A stretch of 64,000 nucleotides of DNA from Rhodococcus sp. P-2 (GTDB lineage Bacteria > Actinomycetota > Actinomycetes > Mycobacteriales > Mycobacteriaceae). The notes below the pieces were generated by a model that saw nothing but the letters and a program-made list of their open reading frames with translations, searched no databases and had not been told where the DNA came from. Position numbers and translations under genes: made by a program. Below, one piece after another: positions 31,995-42,500 of the stretch; the first letter of the stretch is position 1, and each line of letters opens with the position of its first letter. The DNA lies in the NCBI RefSeq assembly GCF_016598535.1, contig NZ_CP066779.1, positions 186,001-250,000 of the forward strand. Reading direction: 5' to 3'.

Positions 31995-33449
31995 ATGACC
32001 ACTGAGAGCATCACCGGACATCAGCAGCGACCGGTTGCAACAATTGCCAGCCTGACACTTCTGATCGCTGCAGTCGCCGCTCTCGAAAGCATCATCGTCC
32101 CCGCACTCCCCCTGATACAGCGAGACTTCGGAGTGACGGCCGACGTCGGAGCGCTCGCCTCCGTCGCTCTGACATTGAGCACCGTTCTCGTCACGCCGAT
32201 GGCCGGGCGAATAGCCGACGTGTACGGCGCCCGTCCCACATTGCTCGCGATCACGACCATCGTCGTGCTCGGCGGCAGCGTGTCCGCTCTCGCAACGATC
32301 TTCCCGCTGTTCGTCCTCGGTCAGTTTCTCCAGGGATTCGGGCTCGGGTTGTTGCCCGTGAGCTTCGTGGTCCTAAGACGCACTTTGTCCTCGGAACAAC
32401 TGAAGACGGCCACCGGATTGCTCGGTGCCGTCGTCGTGGCGGGCGGCGCTCTGGGAGTCGTGCTGGCCGGGCCAGTCGCCGAAAACGTCTCCCGCACCGC
32501 AATGTATGCAGTTCCGACCGCGTTCGTTTTGCTCGGCGCAATTGCTTTTGCCGTGAGCACACCACGAGATCGCATGTCGAACGTCGGCAGCCGGCTCGAT
32601 TGGCCGGGAGCGGGTGGATTGGCCCTGGGATTGTTGACGCTGACCGCGTGGCTTGCGAGCGCGTCGAGCAACGGGTGGGGCGCACCGACGTCGATGCTGC
32701 TGGTTCTCGCCTCTGCGTCTGTGTTCACGATCTGGGCGAGGTATCAGAGCCGGACAAACGAGCCGATGGTCGACCTGACGATGATGCGGCATCGTTCGAT
32801 GTGGAGCGCAGTGGTCGTCGGCGTGGTTTTCGGGTTCACCTACGGCGCTGTTGTCTATCTACTTCCGCAGCAACTCGCCGCGCCCGCGGCGAGCGGATTC
32901 GGCCGCGGTGCATCGACAAGTGCCATCGGAATCCTGCTGTGCATCGGCTACGGCGCAGCGGTGATCGCGTCGGTGATCTCCGGAAAGCTCGCACAACGGG
33001 TCGGCACGAAAGCCATTGCGGTAGCGGGAGTTGCCCTCCTCGGCCTGAGCGGCGCCGTCGGAGTCTTTGCAACCACGATGTGGCAGATCGTTGTGGTGCT
33101 GATCCTGGCGGGTACCGGCGTTGCGGCCGCGTCGACGGCAGTGTTCGTCATCTCCGCCGACAGCGCACCGGCAGACCGCGTAGGTGTCACGACGGCAATA
33201 GTCACAATCGCCAGATCGCTGGGTTCTGCCGTCGGCACCCAAATTGCCGCCGGGATCATCGCGAGCGCGACTTCATCCGGCGGCCTTCCCCGACACTCGG
33301 CATTCGCCACGGCCTTCGGGGTAGCGGCAATCGTTGCGATTGTCGGACTCGTTGTCGCGGTGACGATGCCGAGGGCTGGGGCCGGGGCAACCAATGTTCA
33401 GTGGTCGTCGTCGTCCTCGTCGAAGTCCGCGACTCCGCGCTTCCAGTAG
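31995..33449 (+). CDS. MFS transporter, drug-efflux (DHA2-like) type
   Basis: 484 residues and about 12-14 transmembrane helices. The loop motif GRIADVYGARPTLL (MFS motif A) follows the second helix, and GLGLLPVSFVVLRR the fourth. Length and layout fit the proton-driven DHA2 efflux group. The start is an ATG after gaaagagagcacg; the upstream frame is unlikely to be coding. It ends in a Ser-rich tail (VQWSSSSSSKS) and its last 52 bp overlap the end of the convergent siderophore-interacting gene. It could export the siderophore or an unrelated drug; strand and separate promoter argue against membership of the siderophore operon. Confidence 0.9.
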   Translation: MTTESITGHQQRPVATIASLTLLIAAVAALESIIVPALPLIQRDFGVTADVGALASVALTLSTVLVTPMAGRIADVYGARPTLLAITTIVVLGGSVSALATIFPLFVLGQFLQGFGLGLLPVSFVVLRRTLSSEQLKTATGLLGAVVVAGGALGVVLAGPVAENVSRTAMYAVPTAFVLLGAIAFAVSTPRDRMSNVGSRLDWPGAGGLALGLLTLTAWLASASSNGWGAPTSMLLVLASASVFTIWARYQSRTNEPMVDLTMMRHRSMWSAVVVGVVFGFTYGAVVYLLPQQLAAPAASGFGRGASTSAIGILLCIGYGAAVIASVISGKLAQRVGTKAIAVAGVALLGLSGAVGVFATTMWQIVVVLILAGTGVAAASTAVFVISADSAPADRVGVTTAIVTIARSLGSAVGTQIAAGIIASATSSGGLPRHSAFATAFGVAAIVAIVGLVVAVTMPRAGAGATNVQWSSSSSSKSATPRFQ

Positions 33450-34243
33450 CCGGTGATCAGGTGGTCGCCCGAACTCAATCCAAGTTCGTCGCGCACGAAT
33501 CTGCGAATCGGCTTGAGGCTGGTGGCCTCACCGGAGATCCAGGCGTAGACGCGCTCGCCCTCGGGCACCGTGACCGTTCGGACGGCCTGCTCGAGTAGAT
33601 CGGAGTGACCGGCCGGCACGTCGCCGCGGTACAGCCATCGCACCTCGACGCCTTCCGGAACGGTGAGTTCGATTTCCTGTGAAGGATCGGTGATCTCGAC
33701 GAACACCCACCCGGCAGCAGCAGCAGGCATCATCTCGAGCCAACGAGCAATGGCAGGAAGGGCGGTGATGTCACCGGCAAGCAGATAGCGGTCGTACGTC
33801 CACGGAACCACGACGCCACCGGGCGGACCTGCCACGTGCACCCGAGTGCCGATGGTGGCCGCCTGAGCCCAATCAGAGGCGTACCCACCGTCGTGGAGTG
33901 CGAAGTCGAGGTCCAACTCCCCCGCCTCGGCGTCGTATCGACGGACGGTGTACTCACGCGAAATCGGCAGAGGACGAGGCCACTTCAGGCTGAATCCGTC
34001 TCGTTCGGGCAGTCTCAGAGATCCGTCGGCATCCGGGTAGACGAGGCGGACATGCTCGTCGGGAGCGTGCGATTCGAAGCCCGCCAACTCAGGTCCTCCC
34101 AAAGTCAGACGCAGCAGTCCGGATCCGACCATTTCGCTGCGAACGACTTCGAGTTCGCGAATGCCGATGGGGTACGGCACTTTTGCGCCGGTGGTTCCCG
34201 CCAGAACTTCGGCGATGGTCGCGAGGTGGTCTCCTCGGTTCAT
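33398..34243 (-). CDS. siderophore-interacting protein (FAD-dependent ferric-siderophore reductase)
   Basis: A 281-residue protein of the SIP/ViuB flavoreductase family that reduces ferric siderophore in the cytoplasm and frees iron. The FAD motif is SREYTVRRYD, the core has VHVAGPPGG, and the NAD(P)H-side has YAWISGEATSLKPIRRFVRDE with GYWKRG close to the C-terminus. The C-terminal tail DFDEDDDDH is strongly acidic and encoded by DNA that overlaps the end of the MFS gene. It is the last gene of the NRPS operon and overlaps the exporter gene by 4 bp, which supports a role in iron release from the siderophore made here. Confidence 0.93.
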   Translation of the reverse strand: MNRGDHLATIAEVLAGTTGAKVPYPIGIRELEVVRSEMVGSGLLRLTLGGPELAGFESHAPDEHVRLVYPDADGSLRLPERDGFSLKWPRPLPISREYTVRRYDAEAGELDLDFALHDGGYASDWAQAATIGTRVHVAGPPGGVVVPWTYDRYLLAGDITALPAIARWLEMMPAAAAGWVFVEITDPSQEIELTVPEGVEVRWLYRGDVPAGHSDLLEQAVRTVTVPEGERVYAWISGEATSLKPIRRFVRDELGLSSGDHLITGYWKRGVADFDEDDDDH

Positions 34244-35541
34244 GAACTACCTTCCTTTTCCGGCGGAGCATTCCCCACCGGCACGGTGATGTCGGAGTGA
34301 TCGACTTCGGCTGTCTCCGAAGTTACCCGGCGCACCGAACCCAACATTGCCAGGAGCACCAGGCCCAATGTCAGACCGGCGAGACCCAAGGCCAGCAGCG
34401 CAGCACCAGGCTCGAGCCACTGCCCGAGGAACCCGGCTGCCATCGAACCGATCGCCGTACCCGTGACAGCCTGCACCATCCACAGACTGGAGACGCGACC
34501 GCGCAGTTCGTCCGGCGTGTTCTGTTGCAGAACGGCAAATCTCAGAATGTCGTTGAGGGCGCGTCCGAGGCCGAATCCGGCGAGACCGAGGAAAGCGACG
34601 AGTGCTGCTCCCGACGCACCCAGTACCACCAGGCCGAGAGGCATCAGCGCAACAGAGATCAACATCGCGGCGCCGTTGCGGTGGACTCGTCCTGTCCAAC
34701 CGCTGGTGAGCGAACCGATCACGGCGCCGACGGCCGGTGCGCCGTAGAGCAGACCGAGCATGGTGGGTCCACCGCCGAGAACCTGGTCGACGAATGCCGG
34801 CAGCAACACCATCGGGCCGCTGACGAACATGACCAACAGTCCGCTGATCAAAATGCCGCGAATGACTGTGTGCGTGCCGGCGAATTTCACGCCGGTCACC
34901 AGCGCGCGCATCGGGCTTTCGTGATTCGTTCCCGGTGCAGGCGAAGGTCCGATGGCTTGGAACAACGTGACCGTTGCTGCGGTGGCCACCGCAGCGACAA
35001 AGTATGTCGCGGGGATGCCACCGGAGGCGATGATCACGCCGGCGATTGCCGGCGAGATCATCGTCCCGATGTCGGTGGTCAGAGCTACCAATGCGCCGGC
35101 CGCTGCCATCTTGTTGCGCGGCAACAGTGTCGGCATCAAAGCCATCAGGGCCGAGCTGCTGACACCCCCGGCCAAGCCGTCGACAGCTGCCGCGACGTAG
35201 ATGACCCACATCGACGGGTGTGGCAAGAGCGCATTGCAGCCGAGAATGACGAAGCCGAGGCCCGCAGCACTGCGGGCCAACTGGATGGTGCGTCGCCGGT
35301 CGTAGCGATCAGCGAGCACGCCGCCGAACAGGCTGCCGAAGAACATGGCGATGGCCATCGCCGTGGACACTCCGGCAACCTGCAAGGTCGACCCGGTGAG
35401 CTGGTATGTCTGCGCGGGAACGGCTACGACGAGCAGTCCGATCCCGAGCAGCGAGATCAATCGCGCCGAGAAGGCATACCGGAATGGACGGCTGGTCCGC
35501 AGCGGTGAAACATCGATCACCAGCCCACCGAATCGAGTCAT
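34240..35541 (-). CDS. EntS-like MFS exporter, probable siderophore exporter
   Basis: 433 residues with about 12 transmembrane helices and the MFS motif GGVLADRYDRRRTIQLAR between helices 2 and 3. Sequence character (VVAVPAQTYQLTGSTLQVAG near the start) matches the enterobactin exporter EntS group. Located between the Fe-siderophore binding protein (4-bp overlap upstream) and the siderophore-interacting reductase (4-bp overlap downstream), it most likely exports the finished siderophore. Export function is inference from family and context. Confidence 0.9.
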   Translation of the reverse strand: MTRFGGLVIDVSPLRTSRPFRYAFSARLISLLGIGLLVVAVPAQTYQLTGSTLQVAGVSTAMAIAMFFGSLFGGVLADRYDRRRTIQLARSAAGLGFVILGCNALLPHPSMWVIYVAAAVDGLAGGVSSSALMALMPTLLPRNKMAAAGALVALTTDIGTMISPAIAGVIIASGGIPATYFVAAVATAATVTLFQAIGPSPAPGTNHESPMRALVTGVKFAGTHTVIRGILISGLLVMFVSGPMVLLPAFVDQVLGGGPTMLGLLYGAPAVGAVIGSLTSGWTGRVHRNGAAMLISVALMPLGLVVLGASGAALVAFLGLAGFGLGRALNDILRFAVLQQNTPDELRGRVSSLWMVQAVTGTAIGSMAAGFLGQWLEPGAALLALGLAGLTLGLVLLAMLGSVRRVTSETAEVDHSDITVPVGNAPPEKEGSS

Positions 35542-36554
35542 GCGAAGGTCTGGCCGATCAGGTCGAGCGTAGCCATTGCGCCGTCGTAGTCAGGACGGTA
35601 GCTGCTGGCGGGGAGCTCGAACGTCGTGCCGGCCTTGAACGACGGCAACTGCGAGTAGAGCGGATCGGTGGCAAGCTCGGCCATCGGGCGACCGGACACC
35701 GGAAGGACAAAGGCGACAGGCGCATCGGCGACCTGCGAGAGCAGCTCCGGGCTGACCTCGAACGAGTCACCCGAGCCGAAGAGCTGCGGGTTGCCGGCCT
35801 TGGCCATGACGTCGTCGGCCTTGAAACCGAGCTCGGCGAGCATCGCGGGCAGCGCGGCCGTCGGCGGAACGAGGTACGGCTTGTTGCTCGAGACCGAGAG
35901 GAAGTAGACGACGTTGCCCTCGGGAACCTTGATCTTGCCCTTGACCTCTTTGACCTTGTCCTCGTATGCGCTCAACAGTGCCGGAACCTGGTCGGAACGG
36001 CCCGCGGCGTCGGCGACGATTTCAAGCTGCTTGTCCCAGTTGGCAACCGTCTTGGGGACCAACACGGTGGGTGCGATAGCGGTCAGCTGGTCGTAGAGTT
36101 CCTCGGCCTGAACCGAGGTGATGCCCTGGCCACCGCCGATGATCAGGTCGGGTTCAGCCGCCGCGACGGCCTCGATATTGAGCTGCTCGCCGGCCGGCAA
36201 TTCCTTGGTGCCCTGCGCCTTTGCGGCGTCCGACCATGCCGGCGGGAATCCACCGTCGAGGTTCGTGACACCGAGGACGCGGGTATCGGTGGCAACCACC
36301 GGTGCGTCCAGGGCGTACAGGTATCCGGCGAGACCGCCACTCAGAACCACGATGCGCTCCGCCGACGCGGGCACGGTGACCGAGCCCTTTTCGGTCTCGA
36401 TCACGCGCGTCGTGGGCTCTGCAGCCTTGGTCGGTTCGTCGTTCGAATCGCTGCTGCAACCGATCATCGCCACGAGTGCGACGATCAGCAACCCTGCGAT
36501 GGCGACGAAACGTCGCCAACTCCGTATCGCGAGGGGCGGTGTGGACTTCATCAT
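35538..36554 (-). CDS. Fe(3+)-siderophore ABC transporter substrate-binding lipoprotein
   Basis: 338 residues. A signal peptide with a lipobox (VAMIGC, Cys at about 33) predicts attachment to the outer face of the membrane. The rest is the FecB/FepB-type class III binding fold: an early IVVLSGGLAGYLYAL, LPAGEQLNIEAVAAAEPDLIIGG, and a helical linker between the two lobes. It would deliver the ferric siderophore to a permease, but no permease or ATPase gene is in the window. Two adjacent ATGs (36554 and 36551) follow GGGAGC; either may be used. It is 37 bp behind the NRPS stop and overlaps the exporter gene by 4 bp. Confidence 0.93.
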   Translation of the reverse strand: MMKSTPPLAIRSWRRFVAIAGLLIVALVAMIGCSSDSNDEPTKAAEPTTRVIETEKGSVTVPASAERIVVLSGGLAGYLYALDAPVVATDTRVLGVTNLDGGFPPAWSDAAKAQGTKELPAGEQLNIEAVAAAEPDLIIGGGQGITSVQAEELYDQLTAIAPTVLVPKTVANWDKQLEIVADAAGRSDQVPALLSAYEDKVKEVKGKIKVPEGNVVYFLSVSSNKPYLVPPTAALPAMLAELGFKADDVMAKAGNPQLFGSGDSFEVSPELLSQVADAPVAFVLPVSGRPMAELATDPLYSQLPSFKAGTTFELPASSYRPDYDGAMATLDLIGQTFA

Positions 36555-36591
36555 TGAGCTCCCATTGTGTTTCAACTGTGTGGTTTTCGAA

Positions 36592-39500
36592 CTATGTGGC
36601 CGTGCGTTTCGACAGATGGCTGTCGAGCAGCGGGGCAATCGCCGCCCACCCGGCTGGGGTCACCAATCCGGCGTGGTCGTACGGCAGATGGTGTACTGCC
36701 ATGTCCCGGTCCCGGCGGACTCCGCGCCAGCGATCAGCCAGCAGCTGTCCGGACGCCTCGGCGTCGGCGGTGATCAGAGTAACCGGTCCGTCGTAGGTTG
36801 TGTCCGTCGAGCGGGCCACGAGCAAACGAGTGGCATCAAAACCCGCCAGAACAGCCTCGACCAGTCCCGGTGCCTGAGTGAGGATCTCGGGTGGCAGGGC
36901 GGCGGCCAGATCTCGGTCGTCTGCATCGTCGCGACCGCGATCGTCACGATCTCCCAGTGGATGAGTATCGATCAGACCGACGAACTCCACCGTCTCGCCG
37001 ATATCGACCAGCTGAGCCGCCATCGCGGCAACGACGTTGCCACCGAACGAGTAGCCGAGCAGGTGGTACGGCCCGCTCGGTTGCACGCCGCGAATCGTGT
37101 CGACGTACATCGCTGCCAATTGGTCCACGTTCGTCGGTTCGAGTGGTTTCCCGGCGACTGTGGGCAATTGGAGGCCGAACAGTGGACGGTCGGCCTCGAG
37201 GACGCCGGTCAAAGGTGCGAAGGGCCAAGCGAATCCACCCGCCGGATGCACGCAGAACAGTGGTTCACCGCTGCCTTCGGCCCGAAGCATCAGCAGGTGA
37301 TCGCGACTCAGATCGATGTCGGACGCCGGCTCGTCAAGGTGTGCTGCGAGCTCGGCAACTGTCGGACGGGTCATCAGCGTTCCTACACCGACGCTCAACG
37401 ACAGGTCGTGCTCCATCTCCCCCACGAGCCGCATCGCTCGAAGCGAGTCGCCGCCGAGATCGAAGAAACTCTCTTCGGGATCCACCGCATCAACGCCGAG
37501 TACCCGCGCAAAGACCTGGCACAGGCGCCTTTCCATCTCGGTTCGCGGTGCTCTGGCCGCCGCTCGGGCAGGGGGCGCCGGCAACGCACCCCGGTCCAGT
37601 TTTCCGTTGGGCGTCAGCGGTATGGAATCCACGACGACGATGTCCGATGGAACCAGGTGTGCCGGTACGCGCTCCCTCAATTCGGCTCGCAGATCGGTTG
37701 CATCGGCGCCGGGTTCTTCGATGACGTAACCGACCAGTCGCGGCGGCGCGCCGCCTTCGCTTCGGACTGACGCTGCCGCTCGCAACACTCCCGGCAACGA
37801 CGCCAACGCGGATTCCACTTCACCCAATTCGATTCGAATGCCTCGGATCTTGACCTGATGGTCCGCGCGGCCCAGGTATTCGAGTTCACCGTCGCGGCGA
37901 CGCAGTACGACATCACCCGTGCGGTACATGCGCCTGCCGACGGAGTAGGGGTCTGCAACGAACACAGCGGAGGTCAGGGCGGTCCGGTGGAGGTAACCCA
38001 TCGCCGTTCCGTCACCGGACATGTACAACTCGCCCGCCGCTCCGATCGGAACCTCCCGCAGCCCCGAATCGAGTACCCGCGCAGACGCGTTCAGAATCGG
38101 ACGACCCAAGCACGGTGTCTCGCTCCCCTGAACCGGGGATCCCATCGCATTGATCGTGAACTCGGTCGGTCCGTAAAGGTCGTACCCGTCGACACCGTCC
38201 TGATCGCGCAGTCGCGACCACAGTTCGGCAGGCACAGCTTCTCCGCCGAGCATCACCAACACAGGCGTCCGCTCACCGTCGAGGAGACCGGCGGCCATCA
38301 GTTCCCGTGCATACGAGGGGGTTACGTTCACGACGTCGATCCCGACTTCGCGGTAGTGCTTCACCAGAGACACGGGGTCCAGTCGCGCCTGCTCGTCGAT
38401 CACGTGAACTTCATGCCCGGCGAGCAACCAGAACAGTTCTTCCCACGACATGTCGAACGAGAACGAGACTGTGTGCGCGATGCGCAAACGTCGACCACCA
38501 GCGCTGTTCTCCGTCGGAGTGAAGATCTCGGCCTTGTGATTGTGATACATCGTCGTCAACCCGCGATGACCGACGACGACGCCCTTGGGTTTTCCGGTAC
38601 TGCCCGAGGTGTAGATGACGTAGGCAGGCTGATCCGGTGAAGTCGGCCCGCATACCGCGGCCTCGTCGACGACTGGTGCCGGAGCCTGCCCGTCGAGTAC
38701 CCCGGTTACGTCCGGGTCGTCGAGGACCAGACACGCCTGTCCATCGGGAACAACGAGGTCACGCATCTGAGTCGTGGTGACCACCAGCGCAGCATCGCTG
38801 TCGAGGATCAGTTCGCGCAGGCGTGCCGGCGGGTGAGCCAGATCCAAGGGAAGATATGCCGCTCCGGTCCTCATGACGGCGAAGATCGCTACGACGTGAT
38901 CGGCGGTACGCGGAAGTGCGAGCGCCACAACACGGGTCGGACCCCCGCCTGGCGCCGACTGCCCCAGCACCGAGGCGAGTAGCCGTGCCAGTCTGTCCAC
39001 CCGAGAGTTCATCTCGGCCGCGCTCAGCGTGACGTCACCGAAGACCAGTGCAGTGTCGTCGGGTGTGGCCACCGCCCTTTCGCGGAGCAAGGCGTCCACG
39101 CTGCCGCCCGCCTGGTCCGGCCGCGGCATCACGACGTGCTGTGAAGCGAATTCCGCGGGAGTGCTCGAAAGCGGAATCGTCGTGTCCGCCACCGTAGCCG
39201 TGTCGGATGTCGCCATCACTTCGAGAATCGTGATGGTGCGTGACAGGACGTCCTCAGCCACGTCGTGCGGAATCAGGTCGGGGCGGTTTTCGAGTGTGAG
39301 CGCCATCGCCGCATCCCCGACACCCGGGTCCACATCGAGCGTGAGCGCATAGTGAGTGCCGTCCACCGCATCGAACCCGACGATTCCGCTGCGCCCGAAC
39401 GTGTCTCGACGTGCCTGTTCGTCGCGCGGGGTGTTGCGGAAAACGTAGAGCGTGTCGAAGAGCGTGGCGAACCCTGCGCTTCGCTGTACGTCACCGAGCC

Positions 39501-42500
39501 CCAGAAAGTGATGCTCGAGCAGCGAACCCTGCTCGCGGAACAGGCGACCGAGCAGCGCCGGGATCTCCTCACCTGGCCGTACGCGGACACGCACCGGAAT
39601 GGTGTTGAGCGCCAGGCCCACCATTCGGTCGGCGCCCTCGACCTCGGGCGAACGTCCCGAGACCGTGGATCCGAAGACGACGTCGTCTCGGCCCGTCACA
39701 GCACGCAAGGCCAGGCCCCACGCCGCAGAGACGACGGTGGACAGGGTCACGCCGCTACGTCTGGCCAGCTCGCGAACTGCCTCGGTGACGCTCTGCTCGA
39801 GCTGAACGCGGGTGAACACCGGCAACGGAGCCCGCCCACCTGATCCCGTACCACCCACGAGTGTGGGCTGCTCGAGATCCGCGAGGTAGTCCTTCCACGA
39901 CGAGAGGGCGTCCGTGCGATCCGATTCGGCGATCCATCGCAGGTGATCACGGAAGTCCGCAGGCTTGTCGAGCGCGCCGTCGAGTCCAACCGGGTCCGTG
40001 CCGTGAGTGCGAGCAAACTCGTAGAGCGCAAACAACTCCGCGTACATCAAGGTCTGCGACCAACCGTCGGTCAGCAGGTGGTGCTGAGTGAAGACGAGGT
40101 GCGCTCCCCCACCTGGCAACCAGACCAACACCATTCGAATGAGTGGCGGCGCACTCAAGTCGAACAGCCTGCCGAATTCGGCCTCGTCGACTGCGCGGAC
40201 CTCGATATCCAAGTCCTCGGGTGCGACAGCGCTCAGATCGATCTCACGGAAAGGCATTTCGGCTTCCCTGGGCACGAACTGCACCGGAGCATCGAACCCG
40301 GCGTGTGTGAATCCGGCCCGCAAGTTCGGATAGCGCCGCAAGAGCGCATCCCCCGCTGCGCGGAGTGAGCGAACGTCGACGGCGGCATCGGCGGAGAACT
40401 CGAATCGCGGCTGCATGTGATAAACATCCGTACCGCCGGCACCGTCCAGAACCGACTGGAAGTACATGCCTTCCTGCAAGGGACCGAGCGGTAGCACATC
40501 CTGCCAGCCCGGGCTCAGCGACTCGAGCCGTGCCCGTCGATCCGTATCGACGGCTACGAGAGGGCTCGGCACACGATCCGGCGCGGTGTCGGGCAATGCC
40601 TTGCGGTCTACCTTCCCGTTGAGGGTGAGCGGTAGTGCCTCGAGAACCGTGATGGTCTGCGGCACCATGTGTTCGGGTAGGAGCCGCGCAATCTCCTTGC
40701 GCACCAGTACCGAATCGAGCGCGGTTGCACCTTCGGGAACCACGTATCCGTGCAGACTTCCGGTACCCGCCGCATCGACGCGGACGGTGGCTGCCGCGCG
40801 GAACACACCGGCTACCGATCCGAGTGCGCCTTCGACCTCGCCGAGCTCGATGCGGAAACCGCGGACCTTCACCTGATCGTCCGCACGGCGCAGGAAGTGC
40901 AAAACCCCTCGCCTGCGTCGGACCAGATCTCCGGTGCGGTAGAGGCGTGCCCCCGGCAGAGAAGGATCGGCGACGAACCGAGCGACGGTCAGATCGGGGC
41001 GGTTCAGGTATCCGCGAACCACCTGCGCACCGCCCAGGTACAGCTCGCCCGCAACGCCTTCCGGAACCTCGCGCAGGTCGTCGTCGAGGATTCGTACGTG
41101 CACATCGGTCCAGGGTCGACCGATCGTGACTGGGTCACCGGTCGTGATGACCGAAGATGTCGCCCACACCGTGGCCTCGGTGGGTCCGTAGACATTCCGG
41201 ACCGAAGCAGCGTTGGCCACCAGATCGTCGGCAAGATCCTGTGGGAGTGCTTCCCCTCCCACCAAGGCGCGCACCGCGGCGAGGCGGGGCGCATCCTCAT
41301 GTTCGGTGACCACTCGCCACAGTGCCGGCGTCGCCTGCATCACTGTCGCATCACTCGCGATGATCAACGCCAACAACGCATCCGGGTCGCGAACCGTCCG
41401 GCGGTCCGCGATGACGACCGTGGCGCCCGCTGCGAGCGGGCACAGCAACTCGAGTGCCGCGATGTCGAACGACACCGTTGTCACCGCCACGATGCGATCG
41501 CCCGGCCTGATCCAGCGATCCTCGACTACCGTGTCCGCGAAGGCCGCGAGGTTGCCCGTCGAGACCATCACGCCCTTGGGGCGACCCGTCGAACCGGAGG
41601 TGTGGATCATGTAGGCGAGGTGATCACCCGCCGCAGGCGCCGGAGGAAGCACGACGCCCGAGTTGGTGAACTCACCGTCCACGAAGACGCTCGTGGCGAC
41701 CGTCGACGGAAGTTGACCTGCGCTGTCGATACTGGTCAGGACACACACCGGCGACGCGTCCTCGATCATGAACTCGAGCCGCTCAGTCGGGTAGTCGACG
41801 TCGAGTGGCAGGTACGCCGCGCCGATGCGCAGTACCGCGAGCAGTCCGGCCACCAGATCCGCATCTCGATCGAGCGCGACGGCGACTACCTTCTCAGGCC
41901 CTGCGCCGGCCGCGAGCAGTTCGCGAGCCAACTCGTCGACCCGCGCCGACAGTTCCCCGTAGGTAATTCCGACCTCACCGAAGACTACCGCGACGTCGTC
42001 GGGGTGACGGCTGACCTGTCGGGCGAACAACTGCGAAATTCCGGCAGGCGACGTCGCGCGTCGGTCCGGGTCACGGTCCGACTTGCTCTCCGGCAGCCGG
42101 AGATCCGCGACGACGGTGCTGTTTTCGTGGCTCAGAACCGCGATCACACCGTCGAGCAGTGCGTCTGCGGTGGCGGCGTCGAACAGCCCGGCATCAACCG
42201 TCAATCGAAGTTCTGTTGCAGTTCGGACGAACTCGAGGTCGACGCTCTTACCGGGCGAGTGACCGACGCGGGCAGCGAAGAGGCTGCTGGTAGGACGTCC
42301 GAGTAGATCGGCGATTCGGTCGAGGCTGACATCGGAATGCGCGCGTGCCTCGGACACTGCGTCTTCGACTCGTCGAACAACATCGGCAATGTGCGGCCGG
42401 CCGGACAGGTCGATCCGAATCAGGGTGTCCGTCTCGTCCGAGGACAGCCCGACCGCAAGGTCCCGACCACCGCCGAAGCCGTTCAGCGTCGCCGCCACGG

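Noticed and set aside
31995-33449. The DHA2-like MFS protein as the siderophore exporter
   Set aside because: An EntS-like exporter is embedded in the siderophore operon by 4-bp overlaps on both sides; this gene is on the opposite strand with its own upstream region.
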